From Bugula neritina (lineage: Eukaryota > Bryozoa > Gymnolaemata > Cheilostomatida > Bugulidae), in assembly GCA_964035545.1 (NCBI GenBank), contig CAXIUT010000117.1, positions 1-49,878 of the forward strand: a stretch of 49,878 nt of DNA, given 5' to 3'. Positions 25,222 through 37,326 of this stretch are shown here, one piece after another. The first letter of the stretch is position 1; each line of letters starts with the position of its first letter. Position numbers and translations under genes: made by a program. The notes under the pieces are model-generated. The model saw only the letters and a list, made by a program, of their open reading frames with translations. It was not told the origin of the DNA and ran no database searches.

Positions 25222-25553
25222 TAAAACTTGTTATTTTTATTGTTAAAATAATATGAATTAAATAAATAATAAGATTTGAAAATAAAGTTATATTTGAATC
25301 AATATTGTTCAGACAAGATTATATTTGATTTATTTTTAAATAAACTTAGCAATTCATAAAAAACAGTAAAAAGACAGTTAATTTTTTTATTAGTTATTTC
25401 TTTAAAATAACTAATTCTTGAATCTTAAATCATCATTTCTGATCAATTTTTAATTAAATCAATCTTCAGATAATTAATTTTTATCATGAGAAGAATATCA
25501 CTTTATTTACATTCTTATACTCTCAAATCAACTTCATAATATATATTTCAATT
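25222..25553. other. Intergenic spacer
   Basis: About 330 bp of AT-rich sequence between two plus-strand genes. I see no convincing coding frame, RNA gene or repeat; it presumably holds the UGT terminator and the promoter of the phosphatase gene. Confidence 0.5.
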
Positions 25554-26431
25554 ATGAACACAGGAATAACCCGCATGTACGAGGGACTTTTCGATTAAAG
25601 AGCTATTTATCTTTCCGACTACTAATCTGCCAGTGACCTAGAACTCCTAAAAAGTACTTTTTATCTCAAAAAGGTCTCAATATCACAGCCGTCCTTTCTG
25701 TTGCCAAATAATTCAAAACTAAATATCCAACTTCAATAGTTTCATCGCATTTAGTTTTACCAGCTATTGATAATGCAGAATATAACATAGAATCTATCTT
25801 CAACTAAACCTATTAGTTTATTGAAAAAGAACATCGCAAAACAAATGTTCTTATTCATTGTGCAGTTGGGGTTAGTCGAAGTGCTACTGTCTTTATTGCA
25901 TATCTGATAAGAAAACATGGGTTTAGCCTCTCTTCTGCCTTCATGAATGCGAAACGCAGAAGACCTATCGTAGATTATTGAAAAATTTAGATAAATCCCA
26001 ACAAAGGTTTTATGTAAGCTCTCGAAAGGCATAGTAAAAAGTATGCTTTAGAAAATAATGTCTTTGAAAAAGATAATAAAGAACGACATTCTGTTCAAAA
26101 AAGAAAAAATATCAGCTTAAAAAAGAAATTATCTTTGAATTAAAATAACACTATCAAACAACGATAAAATAGTAATGGAAAATAAAAATCATCTACAACT
26201 GCTGAATAGAAAAAAGAACAAACAAAAAATGAAGTTCATTTGACTCAAGTTCTTGAACAAAAAAGAAAAATATAAGATAAATTACAATAACTTCAATCTT
26301 TTTATAAATAAAAATCCAATCGATAAAAACTAACTTTAGTGAAGTTTAATTCATGTTTTTAATCTAGAAAAAAAGAAACAAAGAAATAAACATTATAAAA
26401 TTTTCCAAAAAATCAATCAGCACAGCTGTGA
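25554..26431 (+). CDS. Dual-specificity protein phosphatase
   Basis: DSP catalytic domain of about 150 residues plus a basic, probably disordered tail with coiled-coil. Landmarks: IYLSDYESASDLELLK, LNITAVLSVAKEF, NVLIHCAVGVSRSATVFIAY (active-site C-x5-R with the general-acid region upstream), AKRRRPI then INPNKGFMEALERH. Two introns are certain in effect: 25654-25673 (20 nt), which joins LLK to SLNITAV, and 25970-25990 (21 nt), which removes an in-frame TGA and joins RRPI to NPNKGF. Removes phosphate from Ser/Thr/Tyr in this family; substrate unknown. The C-terminal tail (from about residue 165) is Lys/Glu-rich. Confidence 0.9.
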
Positions 26432-26487
26432 TAATAATGTAATCATATAAATTCTCTTTTTAAATAATTATTAACTTTTATATTTTA

Positions 26488-27210
26488 TCATTCTTCTACT
26501 TATATTTCATAAACCTTAGCTGGATTTACTAGTTTATAGCTGAAATTAGCTGAAGATGCATTATGGAATATGATACCATCTTTTTATAATTATCCATAAC
26601 CTTCATGAATATGTCCAAAAACATGCAATTTAGGCTTTATTGCCATCACTCGCTACAGTAAATGCCTACAACCTGCATTTATATTTTGAATAGTTTTATC
26701 CAAAATGCCATAAGGAGGTCCATGGGTTACCAACACGTCTGTTTTCTAAGGAATCATACTCCATAACCTCTAGCCATCTTTCTAAGTGTGCATAAATCCC
26801 CAATCATAAAACTAAAGAGAATACGGAGAACCAAATATTTTAACCCCTTAAATTTCTACAGCTTAATGTTCTAGATAGGTGCATATAGATTTTAATTATG
26901 CTATTTATTTTTAAGTATCAACTGGATTTCCTCCAAAAGCGATATGTTTATTTTGTTTAAGTCCCTTTTCATAGGACAATTTATCCAAAGCAAAATCATG
27001 ATTACCAGCAATGACTACTTTATGTTTATAAGGAAGTAATTTAAGAAACTATTTAAACCGATTATGTTCTGCTTGGGTTGATATTTTAGTGAAATCTCCA
27101 GCATGAATAAAGATATCTGCCTTGGGAAGATCTTTAATATTGATACGATGGTGAAGATCATGAGTATCAGACATAGTAAGAATACGAACTTTCTTTTTAT
27201 TTACCTACAT
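26488..27210 (-). CDS. Calcineurin-like metallophosphoesterase, copy 1
   Basis: 240 residues, no intron. Metal-binding motifs in order: MSDTHDL (D-x-H), IHAGDFT (G-D), VIAGNHDFALD (G-N-H-D), THGPPYG, and HVFGHIHEGYG (G-H-x-H). EFYDWGFMH is typical of the MPPED/UPF0046-like branch. These enzymes hydrolyse phosphoesters with two metal ions; the physiological substrate is unknown. The next gene on the same strand is a clear paralogue, so the pair arose by tandem duplication. Confidence 0.92.
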
Positions 27211-27284
27211 AATTATCTTTATATCTTTTATATAAAAGAACAAATATTATAAACTATAAAGTATGCAAATAAATGACGGAAAGA

Positions 27285-28007
27285 TCAATTTTTAACTTCA
27301 ATTTAAAAGGTTTTTGGATTATTGACTAACTAATAAGCGGAATTAGTTGAAGATGCATTATGAAAAGTTATTCCATTTTGAAATGACACTCCATGAGCTC
27401 CATGAATATGTCCAAATATGTGTAATTTAGGTTGTATTTTCATAACTTTTTATAGTAATTTAGGACAGCCAACATGTTATTTCTTACTAGTAAGATCTAA
27501 AATTCCAAAAGGAGGAGTATGTGTGATCAAAATATCAGTTTTAGAAGGTATTGCACTCCATAATTTTTAGGCCTAGTTTTAAGAGTACATAAAACCCCAA
27601 TCATAAAACTCAGGAGAATATGGAGATCCAAATATTTTAAGTCCTTCTACATCTATAGCTTAATGTTCTAAATATGTGCATACTGATTTTAATTTATTGA
27701 TTTATTCTTCACTATTCAACCCCTTTTCACCATTACTCAGATGCTTTCTTTTCCTCAATGACTTCTAATAAGAAAATCTATCCAAAGCGAAATCATGATT
27801 ACCGGCTACAACTATTTTATGTTTATATGGCAACATTTTGAGAAATTATCTAAAAGAAGCAAGTTCTGCTTATTTTGAAAACATCGTGAAATCACCTGAA
27901 TGAATAAAGATATCAGCAGGTGGTAAAGTCTTTATATTTATTTTTGATTAAAGGGAATGAGTGTCAGACATTGCTACTATCCTGACTATCTTTTTATTTT
28001 ACTGCAT
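27285..28007 (-). CDS. Calcineurin-like metallophosphoesterase, copy 2
   Basis: 240 residues, paralogue of the gene just downstream. Same motifs: MSDTHSL, IHSGDFT, VVAGNHDFALD, SPYSPEFYDWGFM, THTPPFG, HIFGHIHGAHG. Differences from copy 1 include HGPPYG to HTPPFG and an altered, more charged loop after GNHD (RKRKHLSNGEKG in place of KQNKHIAFGGNP). Both copies keep every metal ligand visible, so both are probably active. Stop TGA 27285-27287, 75 bp from the start of copy 1. Confidence 0.92.
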
Positions 28008-28047
28008 TAATAATCTAAATAATACTTTTATTATTAATTTTCACTAA

Positions 28048-28323
28048 TCAATTTTTCCATAATTTTTCAGGAATTTAGTAATCAAGAGCAAAATTCAATT
28101 GTTTGCCTGATATGTGCATTTTCCCTTAGAAGCTATAGATATAGTTCAGAGGAACACTGCAAATTGAGAAAGAAGGGTCGAATACAAATGTCTTATTCGA
28201 TGGTTTATATCTGATTTCAAGCCAGGTATGATCTTCAACATTGACTTTTGGTTTTCCATTCCAATCTGCAAGTGGATTTCCTTGTTAATCAAGTTCTCTT
28301 CCAGTTTTAAAGAAAGACCCTGC
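28048..28323 (-). CDS. C-terminal end of an unrecognised protein, cut by the gap
   Basis: An open frame runs out of the N gap and ends at TGA 28048-28050. About 90 residues are visible: GNPLADWNGKPKVNVEDHTW, LEIRYKPSNKTFVFDPSFS, then GKMHISGKQLNFALDYEIPE. Composition is clearly coding and looks like a beta-rich domain. I do not recognise the family. The N-terminal part lies in the gap or on sequence not joined here. Confidence 0.6.
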
Positions 28324-28523
28324 NNNNNNNNNNNNNNNNNNNNNNNNNNNNNNNNNNNNNNNNNNNNNNNNNNNNNNNNNNNNNNNNNNNNNNNNNNNNN
28401 NNNNNNNNNNNNNNNNNNNNNNNNNNNNNNNNNNNNNNNNNNNNNNNNNNNNNNNNNNNNNNNNNNNNNNNNNNNNNNNNNNNNNNNNNNNNNNNNNNNN
28501 NNNNNNNNNNNNNNNNNNNNNNN
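28324..28523. other. Assembly gap of 200 N
   Basis: Exactly 200 N, a round number that points to a scaffold gap of unknown real size. It is followed directly by a C-strand telomere, so it probably joins two separate chromosomes. Confidence 0.95.
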
Positions 28524-28623
28524 CCCAACCCCAACCCCAACCCCTCCAACCCCAACCCAACCCCAACCCCAACCCCAACCCCAACCCCAACCCCAACCCC
28601 AACCCAACCCCAACCCCAACCCC
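28524..28623. repeat. Telomere, left end of the second complete chromosome
   Basis: About 100 bp of CCCCAA repeats with a few CCCAA and CCCCT variants, directly after the gap. The polarity is that of a left chromosome end. The flank TTATAGG resembles TTTATGG at the left end of the window. Confidence 0.93.
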
Positions 28624-28668
28624 TTATAGGTTTATTTTTAATATTTGTATAGAATATAAAATATAAGA

Positions 28669-31600
28669 TCATTAATATTCTTAATCTTTCTTTAAAAGTC
28701 TTGATAGTTAATCTGAGTGTCTCTCTTTGATTTACTGGGGAATAATTTTGAGCAAGCATTTACTATTTTATATTCTATTACGAAATTCTTTGAGAACTAG
28801 ATAATTAATAACAAGACCAATCAGTAAGACTGCACTTCCAGCAAAGATAAAATTAAATTATAAAGAACGAATAGTTTAATTGTACTATTAACTAAGCTCT
28901 AGGTATTTTTCGATTATATTATTCAGAAGTTCTGAAGAATAGACAATTATTGTATTGGCTGATATATTTTAAGGAAGTAGAGTTTTGTTTTTGACTCTAA
29001 AATAGGCTTCCATGTGTTGTGCGAAAATTTAGAATCCATAAACTTTTCCCCTTGTAGCTACTTCAATAGAATAGCAATATGTATTATTATATAATGCGCA
29101 CATATTATCTTAGGTACCTAATTTATAAATCTATGAAAATTAGTTTAAAGAATCTGACCCTTTAACTTATTTCAAATTATTTTTAATTTATAAAATGTTT
29201 TCACTGAGAGATTGTTGTGGTTGTAATGTATAATTATCTTATGAAATCTATGTAAGAGATTTTAGCATGATTATTTTAGTTTCATAGAGATCTCTTAATA
29301 TTTATACTCTATTTGTGTATTGAATTGTAGGTTGGTAAAGAATAATAAGAATTCCAAAAATAGCGAGGCAACTGATAAGTAAAGCAATAGTTAAAATGAC
29401 AAAGAGTTTCATATTAGACAGAATAATATTACTGCAGCTGGTATATTTTTTTTGAAAAGCACTGATTTTTTCTTCTTTATCAAAGTCAGATTAAAGACTC
29501 ATACTCTTGAATCTTCTTTAGTGACCTTTTTCCTTGAACTATTCTTTCATACTCATAAGAGATATTCTGCTATCTCCATGTCGAACAATAGTACTCTTTC
29601 TCATTTTATCTTCAATTAAACCTGAACTATCCTGTTCATGAGAGAAAGAATTATTGGGAGTTCCTTTTAGCAGTTACAAAGCTGACTCTTCGACTGTTTC
29701 AACTGGTAAACGATTGCTCGAATAAAATTTATTCTATTTGAAGTTAAGAATAGAAGTTGCAAAGTTGTCAATGATAAGTTGTAAGTTTTTAATATCTTAT
29801 TAATCAACTACAACAAAATGTAAAAGCAGTTATCCAACCTTGCTTTCGATTCTAAAGATATATCTTAGTGATAGAATAAAGTCAATTAGATAAAGTCCGA
29901 CTCCTCCGATAACCATAACTAATAGAACTATTAAATAAACATCGTTCAAAGTCACGTATTGATCAATTTTATCACGTATTACTTCAAATAATTCATTATG
30001 AAATGTTATTTTAATGTAATTATTGAAGTAGTTTGAGAAGGGAGAACTATTTACATTCAAGAAAACGTTGAATGATTAGCTATAGTTACCAAAACCACGA
30101 ATCCAGAGACTCTAAAGACTAGAAATTTTATCCTGACCAACAAATGCACCTAAAGAATACAAAGTTGTTTCGTCAAAGGCAACATAAAATTCATATAAAT
30201 ACCTAAGATTATTAAAACTACTTTGAAAGAGATCAAATATATTGTTGAACAAAAGATGGACACTAATGAAAAATAGTAGCATATAATAAGGTAGACTAAA
30301 ATCGATAACTTAGTTTACCTTCTCTTTACTTTTTTTTTATTCAAGTTATGAATCTTGCTTTTGTAATTAAGATTCTTCTATTGCCTCAGGTTCATTCATC
30401 TGAATCTTTTTTTGAGACTTTAATTTGAATAATATCTTTAAGTAAGGATCTTCTGACCTTGAAAATTTTATTATTTCATACTCAAAACGAATTTCTTAAT
30501 CTTAAAACTCTTTAAATTTAATGACTTAGCTAGTCTTAATACCCATTTTACTTTTCTCTCTTTTTGTCTACTTTCTGACATGATAGGTAAAGTCTTCCAG
30601 AAAAGAATTTTTAAGAGTAGTTGAATGAGTTGTACTACTGCTAACGACTATATTTTCAAAAACAGAGTTAAGTGACATTTATTGAAGTGATTTAATGTTT
30701 CTTTGATTGGTTTTGAATCTGCTGAGATCGAAAAACGATCCTTAAACATTTTTGATATCAAGAGTTTCTTTTTCAACCAAAAATACAAAAGATTTTTTCT
30801 ACAAGTTTTATTTTAATTTAATTTATGTAAATATTTAAAGTCCACACATGAAACGGGGTAAAATTTTATGATTCATTTACACAAGTTTGATTTAAATTGA
30901 GTCAATGGCTAGACATTTTTCTAGAATTTTTTGATCATAGGATTAATATTGTTCAATAAAGTGATCTGTCCAAAGTCGATGAGGTTCTTTATAAACTATT
31001 GGAAGATAGTTATAGTAGGAGGATGTGGTAATATGTTCAAGGTCTCTCTTCACTAATTGAGCAAAGTTGTTATTAGCTTTGATGATTTTGTCTCCAGAAG
31101 TGATGAGGAAGGGTGACTTACTTAGGAACTATCAATTACTCTTACTGGTTAACTCCTTCATTAAGTATTATTGTTCTGAAAAGCTAAATAATATATTTAA
31201 AAATAATGGCATCTTAGTCGTACTTCTGAATATAATTTAGATAGTCAATATCCAATTGAGTAATAGCTTCAGATATTTTGATAATGAGATCTAAGAACTT
31301 AGTTGTACCATCAAAATAGTTTATTAAATTCCAAAACTATTTTATCATCTTTATTATATCGTGAATTTGCTCACTAAATTGTTGTTCTTCTTCATGGATA
31401 TTGAAATAAACTTATCCGTATTTATAATTTTTATCTTGTTTTCTTAAATTATTTTAGAAAAGTCGACATATTTTAAAAATTTGATATTATTCATATAGTC
31501 CTTCTGGCACTTGTTCATATACTCTGACTAATCCACTTAGTCTAAACTCATACTTGGAGATGCATTTTTCTGCATAACTTAATCTTTCTTCAAAACTTGT

Positions 31601-32602
31601 TTTTCTTTTAAGTCTTTTTTCTTCATACTAATAAACTTCATCTTTAAGATGTTTTCTATCCCATTATAAATACTGATGACATCTGCAACTTACTATATTG
31701 CATTATGTTTAGTGTTCTTCTATTTAAGATAATACATTAAAAATGTATTCTTCCTCTTCTTCTATCTTATCAACATAACCATAGATATCTTTAGGTCTAT
31801 TTATCTATTTATAAGCTACAATCAGTCCGTATAGAGTAAATGATGCAATTAAAATGAGAAAACTCAATGAGTTGAGGAGGGATGACTATTTTAGAAAGCA
31901 ACTCAATAAAATTATGTAGAGAGATAGTTCAAAAAGTGCTGATATCATGAAGATATTTTTTGGGAAAAATAAATAAAGTAAGAGAATAATTCTAATTCCC
32001 ATAAGAACTAATAGTAATTAAGAAGGAGAATTAAATTCTAATGCTAATATCAAAGGAATTTCTATATATCTATGTATTCTTTTGGTCAAAATTAGTATTA
32101 TTGCCCCCATAGATAGTGATATTATACCTAGAGGAATCGATATATATAGAATTTCTCCTGATTTGAAGTACTGTATTAGTTATATGGTTATTTTGATACT
32201 CATGAGAGGAAAGAAGTAAGTTGATACTTGCACAAATATCATAAGTATTTTGAGAGGTCCTATTATTTTAATGAAGATGAGAAAGAATAGAACTGAAGGG
32301 TAGATAGCAAGGATCAGAATAGAGAAGATAAGTTAGGAGAAAGGAGAGATGAGTATCAAGTAGCGACGAACGATATCAAGATAGAGTTGAATTTATGAAT
32401 ACTATTAAAACTGACTAAGCGTCGGATGTATGTAAAAATACTGGAGTACCATTAGTTCGAAAAGAGTTAGTAAGAGATGTAAATACTGATTAGTAATTTT
32501 GTTGTGATCCAGGATAACAACTACTTCGAAAATCCAATTCCAGATCTCAGAGAGACAATTAGTAAGTATTTTGCTCCGCATTATTTAAATTATAATCTTC
32601 AT
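28669..32602 (-). CDS. Large multi-pass membrane protein with PAS-like region
   Basis: About 1,300 residues starting MKIIIEIMRSKILTNCLSEI at 32602. The N-terminal 300 residues hold many hydrophobic helices (LILISPFSELIFSILILAIY, LSMGAIILILTKRIH). A charged cytoplasmic stretch follows, then a PAS-like region, PFLITSGDKIIKANNNFAQL with VYKEPHRLWTDHFIE, then further membrane helices (VYLIVLLVMVIGGVGLYLID) and a last one near the C-terminus (FIFAGSAVLLIGLVINYLVL) before KCLLKIIPQEI. The layout resembles the large membrane PAS proteins expanded in ciliates, which suggests signal sensing; that is inference. A 25-nt intron (31129-31153) brings the PAS-like part into frame. The stop at 28669 is only 46 bp from the telomere. 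Confidence 0.75.
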
Positions 32603-32820
32603 GAAATAAAAGGAAAAAAATAAACTGATAAGGAAAAATTAATATTTTGCAAATCAATTTTTAAAGAAAGTTATTCTCTCAAATCTAAGATGATGAATAT
32701 AATAATTTAGAAAATCATTTATCTTTTGCATAATTATTCAAAAATTATTTCTACTATCAACCTTTATTTTTCTTACATTAATCAATAGTAATAATAAACT
32801 AAAATAATATTATAACTGTA

Positions 32821-33961
32821 ATGTATCGTTAAAGACTAGATACTCAAGGTCTAATTGATTAAACACGCAAAAACTATAATTGTTCTAAGTTAGAGGAAAC
32901 AATAAAAGAACTTGATGTAACTTTACAGCTTCGAAATAAGGAAGTTCATTACCTTACTGCTGAATTTGGCTTCTCAAAAATAACAGCATCATATTCAAAC
33001 TAAGCAGTTGACGAATGAAGTGACCTAAATTAAGAAATAAATAGCTGATACTCACTTTATGCAAGTAAAATAGAGTAGAAGAAAAGAGCAGAAGTATAAG
33101 GAATAGTTGTAAATCATAAGAAAAGAATATCAAGATCTTATGAAGAGTAGAGATTAGTAGTATTTGAAGAGATAGGAATAAATATATAAAATACATCAGA
33201 ATTAGATTTCTAAGTTAAAAGAAAAATATTAGCACTATATCAAGTTTGAACAACAGGAGAGTAATTTATGTAAAAATCTAACTCAAGAACAAAGTAACAA
33301 CTCGTTACTGATTATTCAAAAGTTGGAATAAGAAAAGATGATGCAAATAATATAAAAAAAATAAGCTCAGTAAAAAACAGAAGCATACAAGTAAACTTTA
33401 TCTCGACTCAAGTAACAATATGAAAGAATAAGTGCTTAAAAAGATTAGCAAATAGCTAGTATCAAAGGATAGCTTGAAGGTTTCAAATTAAAATAACAAA
33501 TGTTAGAAGATAATATCAGATAATTGAAGCTAAATATAAATGAGAGTAGCTCTCATGATAAAATTGCATCAGAGCAAATAGCAATAACTAATATGAAACT
33601 GACTACATAGAATTAACATTATAAGGAACTGCTAAAACAAAAAGATGAAGAATTACTTAGATTAATTAGAGAGAGAAAAGTTGATGATATTCATAAACAG
33701 CCAATTAATACAAATAGTGAGTGTAATCATGCAGGATTACTAAGACAAATGCAAACTAACATTGAGCTGAAGGAATAGTAAATTAAAAAGTTAAATAACA
33801 TTGTGGAAGAATGGACTTTGTTAATAGGATTTGATAAACCTTTAAGTTAACGTTTAAGTAATATCTCATAGAAAAGTAGTAAAGCTAAAGATTTAAATCA
33901 GAAGTGGACCAACAATTTGCAAAACAAAAATAACCTATCAAAAAAAACTCACTACAGATGA
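32821..33961 (+). CDS. Coiled-coil protein, about 370 aa
   Basis: Starts MYRERLDTQGLIDETRKNYN. Most of it is heptad-rich helix, e.g. TKQLTNEVTEIKKEIADTHF and ELLRLIRERKVDD, ending before the TGA at 33959-33961. The frame breaks near 32964. Either a 43-nt intron (GTTC...CAG, about 32942-32984) is removed or one T of the TTT run is extra; the second reading gives the smoother coiled coil, LTAELASQKEQHHIQTK. The family is not recognised; a cytoskeletal or ciliary role is plausible but unproven. Many TAA/TAG codons inside, all Glu. Confidence 0.7.
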
Positions 33962-34036
33962 TTTCTTAGTATTTTATTATTTTAGTTATTTATTTTTAAT
34001 GATGTTTAAAGATACTTTATAAAAGATAAATATTTT

Positions 34037-34907
34037 TCAATGAAAATTTAATGATAGTATAAGATTAATCACGTTTTGACTTTATTTTGTCTGTATTGCA
34101 ATTAAAGTTGTTTTGTAACTCTTTACATTTTTATTTAGTAATCTTTTCTCAGCCTCTACTAGAACCTTTTTTCTTTTTCTTTATCAAGAGTACTTTTCTT
34201 AAAATTTTTCTTATAACTATCGAATTAAATGCTAATCGTCTGAATTAATTTATGATTACTTGTATTTATTAATTGAGGAGACGATTGGACTGAAGTAATT
34301 CTGTTTCTTTTTATTATGCCATTTTAAGAAAACCACTCATTTTTACAAAATTATCTCTGTATACTTTGAGCATTTAGTCTGATTGTTTTTTCATGTCCTG
34401 ACTTATTTATTATGCTATGATTGTTCTTTGCATTGATAGGTCTATTTTATCTTTTAAATCCTGTATTTAGCTTTAGAGTTCTAAAAATTAAATATTTTTT
34501 TTAGCCATGAGTTAATAAATATTATTCTGGTTGTATGAGGCAATCATGCTATCATTTTATACTTTTTTTTGCATTTTTTATTTGTTTTAATGTTTTTTAA
34601 TTTCCAAAAGAGAGGACAATAAAAGTTGAACATATTTAACTAAAAGGAAAGGGTTACGGCTATTAACAACGATGTTATTATCATCATTTAAAAACAAAGA
34701 GTAGCATTCATTAGCAACAAGAGATAAATCTTCAATAGATATAGATAGTTTCTCATAGTTGGTTTTCATTTCTTCACTTTTGCGACGATTGTTTTATTCA
34801 AAGTCCAAAAGAACTTGATCGAATTATTTACTTATTTTTTTTGATATTCCTTCAATCAAAAGAGTATTTTCTGATATTTTACTTTTCTTCTATTTGTTGT
34901 CCCTCAT
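34037..34907 (-). CDS. Coiled-coil protein, about 285 aa
   Basis: Starts MRDNKEKKSKISENTLLIEG at 34907, continues VLLDFEENNRRKSEEMKTN, and a helical middle NPFLLVKYVQLLLSSLLEIK. Heptad patterns continue in NIEFLELESEIQDLKDKIDL and EISQDMKKQSDEMLKVYRDN. The basic C-terminal part (LLIKKKKKVLVEAEKRLL) is open to TGA 34037-34039, but a small intron near 34220-34260 cannot be ruled out. Family not recognised. It starts 25 bp from the divergent neighbour, so the two must share one tiny promoter region. Confidence 0.68.
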
Positions 34908-34931
34908 TATTAATATACCAATTAATAACAT

Positions 34932-35644
34932 ATGAGTCAATAAGAGGTTAATAAGGTAGAATAGTTCCTCAATTAAATGGGTCTCAATATATCATCTAAA
35001 GTGACAATATTACAGTCAGTCCTCAGCAAATAGTAACTTTAATATCAAATAGTAATTCTTTTTAGAAAGCGCCATCTCTTCCTTTCAAATAAATAAACAC
35101 CCAAGATATCAATATTGATCTTTTTCTACCTTAAGATTATCATTAAAGGGAAGAAAAAATCGAGGATAAATATAAAAGTGTGGTAACTATGACATAGTTG
35201 ACTTCTTTGAATAATAGTTTTGAAGATTTTCTTTCAAAATAAAAGGATTTTAATAATATCGATAAAGATAAAGATCTAAAATCTAAACAATCAAAAAAGA
35301 GAAAATAATAAATACGTTAAATGCTTGATCAAATAGACGATTGTTTTAATATGATTTTAGAAACACTTTTTCGAGGATTGACTCATTTAGTTTGTCTAAA
35401 ATTAGGAAAATCAGCAAAATTTAGGGCTTAAAGTATATATGTTAAACATTTGAAGAAATATCTCTAAGAACATCAGAGTAAAAAATAGGAATTAAAGCAT
35501 TTAAAAGATATAATTGAGTAAAATATTAATTTTTGTCACTTATTGAAAGATAAAGTTCCAATATTTTAAAGAAAATTTATTAATCCTGACGAATAAGTGA
35601 CAATATCTTGGCCTTCTCCTCTCTTCAAATTAAATCTTTCTTGA
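34932..35644 (+). CDS. Hypothetical protein, about 230 aa
   Basis: Starts MSQEEVNKVEEFLNEMGLNI. A 20-nt intron, GTAACTTTAATATCAAATAG at 35033-35052, is required to keep the frame. After it come an acidic segment (LPEDYHEREEKIEDKYKS) and a basic one (DLKSKQSKKRKEEIREMLDQ), then a helical domain CFNMILETLFRGLTHLVCLK and AKFRAESIYVKHLKKYLEEH, ending NPDEEVTISWPSPLFKLNLS. I do not recognise the family. It is divergent from the coiled-coil gene on its left and is followed after 26 bp by the methyltransferase gene. Confidence 0.72.
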
Positions 35645-35670
35645 TATTCAGATAATTATATCTTATTAAT

Positions 35671-36441
35671 ATGGATATTTTTGGATTTAAAAACCAAGGT
35701 ATCAACTATTAAAAGTTCAGACCTCGCTATCCTTCAAAATTCATCGAAATCTATCTGAGTAAAATAAAAAGCAAAAACAGATATCTTGATATTGCTACAG
35801 GAACAGGACAGCTTCTTTTTGCTTTTGCTTCTCATTTTCAATATTCAAAAGCGACTGATTTAAGTAAAACTATGATCGATACTGCATCTTAAAAAGCAAA
35901 GAAATTTATCTAATAAAATCCTAATTGCAAGATAGATTTATAAGTTAAAGGAATAATGTAAATGAATGAATAAGATAAATATGACTTTATATCAGTTGGT
36001 CAAGCTTTACATTTTTTTCCTATTGAAGAATCAATGATTAAAATAAAAAGTCTTCTCAGAGAAGAAGGAAGATTTGTCACATTTGGTTATATTCTTAATT
36101 CAGTATAAAGTTAAAATAAGCTATAAAATGAAATATTTTACAGCTTTTACAACAAAGTGAAACCTCTATTTACATTTGATCGCGACGAACTGCATAATCA
36201 TTATAGTAATAAATAGAGATATCCTTTTGAAAAAGTATTTCCTTTGGTTGAAAGAGAAATAGTTAAGGTGCCTCTGGAAATGAATAAGTTATAATATTTA
36301 AGTTATTTGAAAACAATGTCAGGTTATAATTTATATTTATAAAAAAAGGAAGAAGATCCTCTGAAAGAAGTTGAAAAAAACTGTGCAGATAAAGTAACAC
36401 TAATGTTGGACTACTTTAGAATTGATTGTTCGCTTAAATGA
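35671..36441 (+). CDS. SAM-dependent methyltransferase (class I)
   Basis: 256 residues, no intron. Starts MDIFGFKNQGINYEKFRPRY, the usual N-terminal cap of small-molecule methyltransferases. Motif I for SAM binding is YLDIATGTGQLLFAFA; the acidic end of strand 2 is ATDLSKTMIDTA; motif after strand 4 is DFISVGQALHFF. This matches the trans-aconitate/YP-type class I group that methylates small carboxylic acids or similar, but the substrate is unknown. It begins 26 bp after the preceding gene on the same strand. Confidence 0.87.
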
Positions 36442-36460
36442 TTAAATTAAAAGTATAGTA

Positions 36461-37270
36461 TCATATCCTTTTTTAAAAACAAACTTGCCACAGAGATGCC
36501 AACTCATTTTATCTTTCTATTAGTTTTGATTTCATTACAGATTTAGCTTCCTACATTTAAGAATTTATTGTTTTCAGTTTTTAAAGTTCAATATTCATAG
36601 ATTAGAGTCTTTATTCACTTTACTTAAAATTTTAATCTGATTGTTTTTGTTTCATTTATTATAGTTGCTTAATAACTTAGTTTTTATAAATATTAGTCTC
36701 AGAACTTATTTCTTTTTAACACTTTATTTCATTCTGTAGTTGTTAAATATGACTATGTAGTCTGCTGATGACAGTTTATTTTTCTTATATTTGAAGTTTA
36801 AGTGCTGAAATTACTTCTTTTTCTTTGATATTGATAAGATCTCCAACTGAATATTTGACAGTAGCCACTTTATCAAATAGCTATCTACTGGGTACTTTTT
36901 TAATTTGACTACGACCGATGTTAAATATTTGGGATTGAACATTCAAATCAACCTATTTTACTTAAGGTTCAGTTACTTCCGTTTTTCGGAACATCCTAAA
37001 GAGCAATCCTTCTACAGATTTTAGTTAAGTTTTCAATTCTTATAAACAATTTTGAAAAAGAGTTGGTACCTGATTTTTACGAAGTTGTGAATAATCCTCC
37101 ATCTTTTTTATGAGATTGAATAGCGTTTTTTTGACTAAAGCTTGTCGGAATTAAGACTTCTATATTTTTGGGAGCTCAACTCTCTGCTTTTTGAAGACTT
37201 ATGATTGGCTAATCCTTTTCTCTTGTTTCTGAACTAGTTTATTACCCTTGAGTTGGGATGTTTTCTTCAT
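36461..37270 (-). CDS. Coiled-coil protein, 269 aa
   Basis: Starts MKKTSQLKGNKLVQKQEKRI at 37270. The first 60 residues are basic (SEVFKKQRVELPKIEKSEFR). After a middle region (VATVKYSVGDLINIKEKEVI) the C-terminal 120 residues form a heptad-rich coil, KLQIEEKETVISRLHSHIEQ through LIERENELASLWQVCF. Family not recognised. Stop TGA 36461-36463 lies 20 bp from the convergent methyltransferase end. It starts 57 bp after the B-box gene on the same strand. Confidence 0.72.
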
Positions 37271-37326
37271 TAATAGTATACGCTAAATTAATATATAAAT
37301 TTTTAATCTATCAAGATCAATAGATG

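Noticed and set aside
28146-28759. Long open frames spanning the N gap with Gly/Trp or Pro/Gln repeats
   Set aside because: They read unknown bases and telomere repeats; only 28048-28323 on the minus strand has real coding character.
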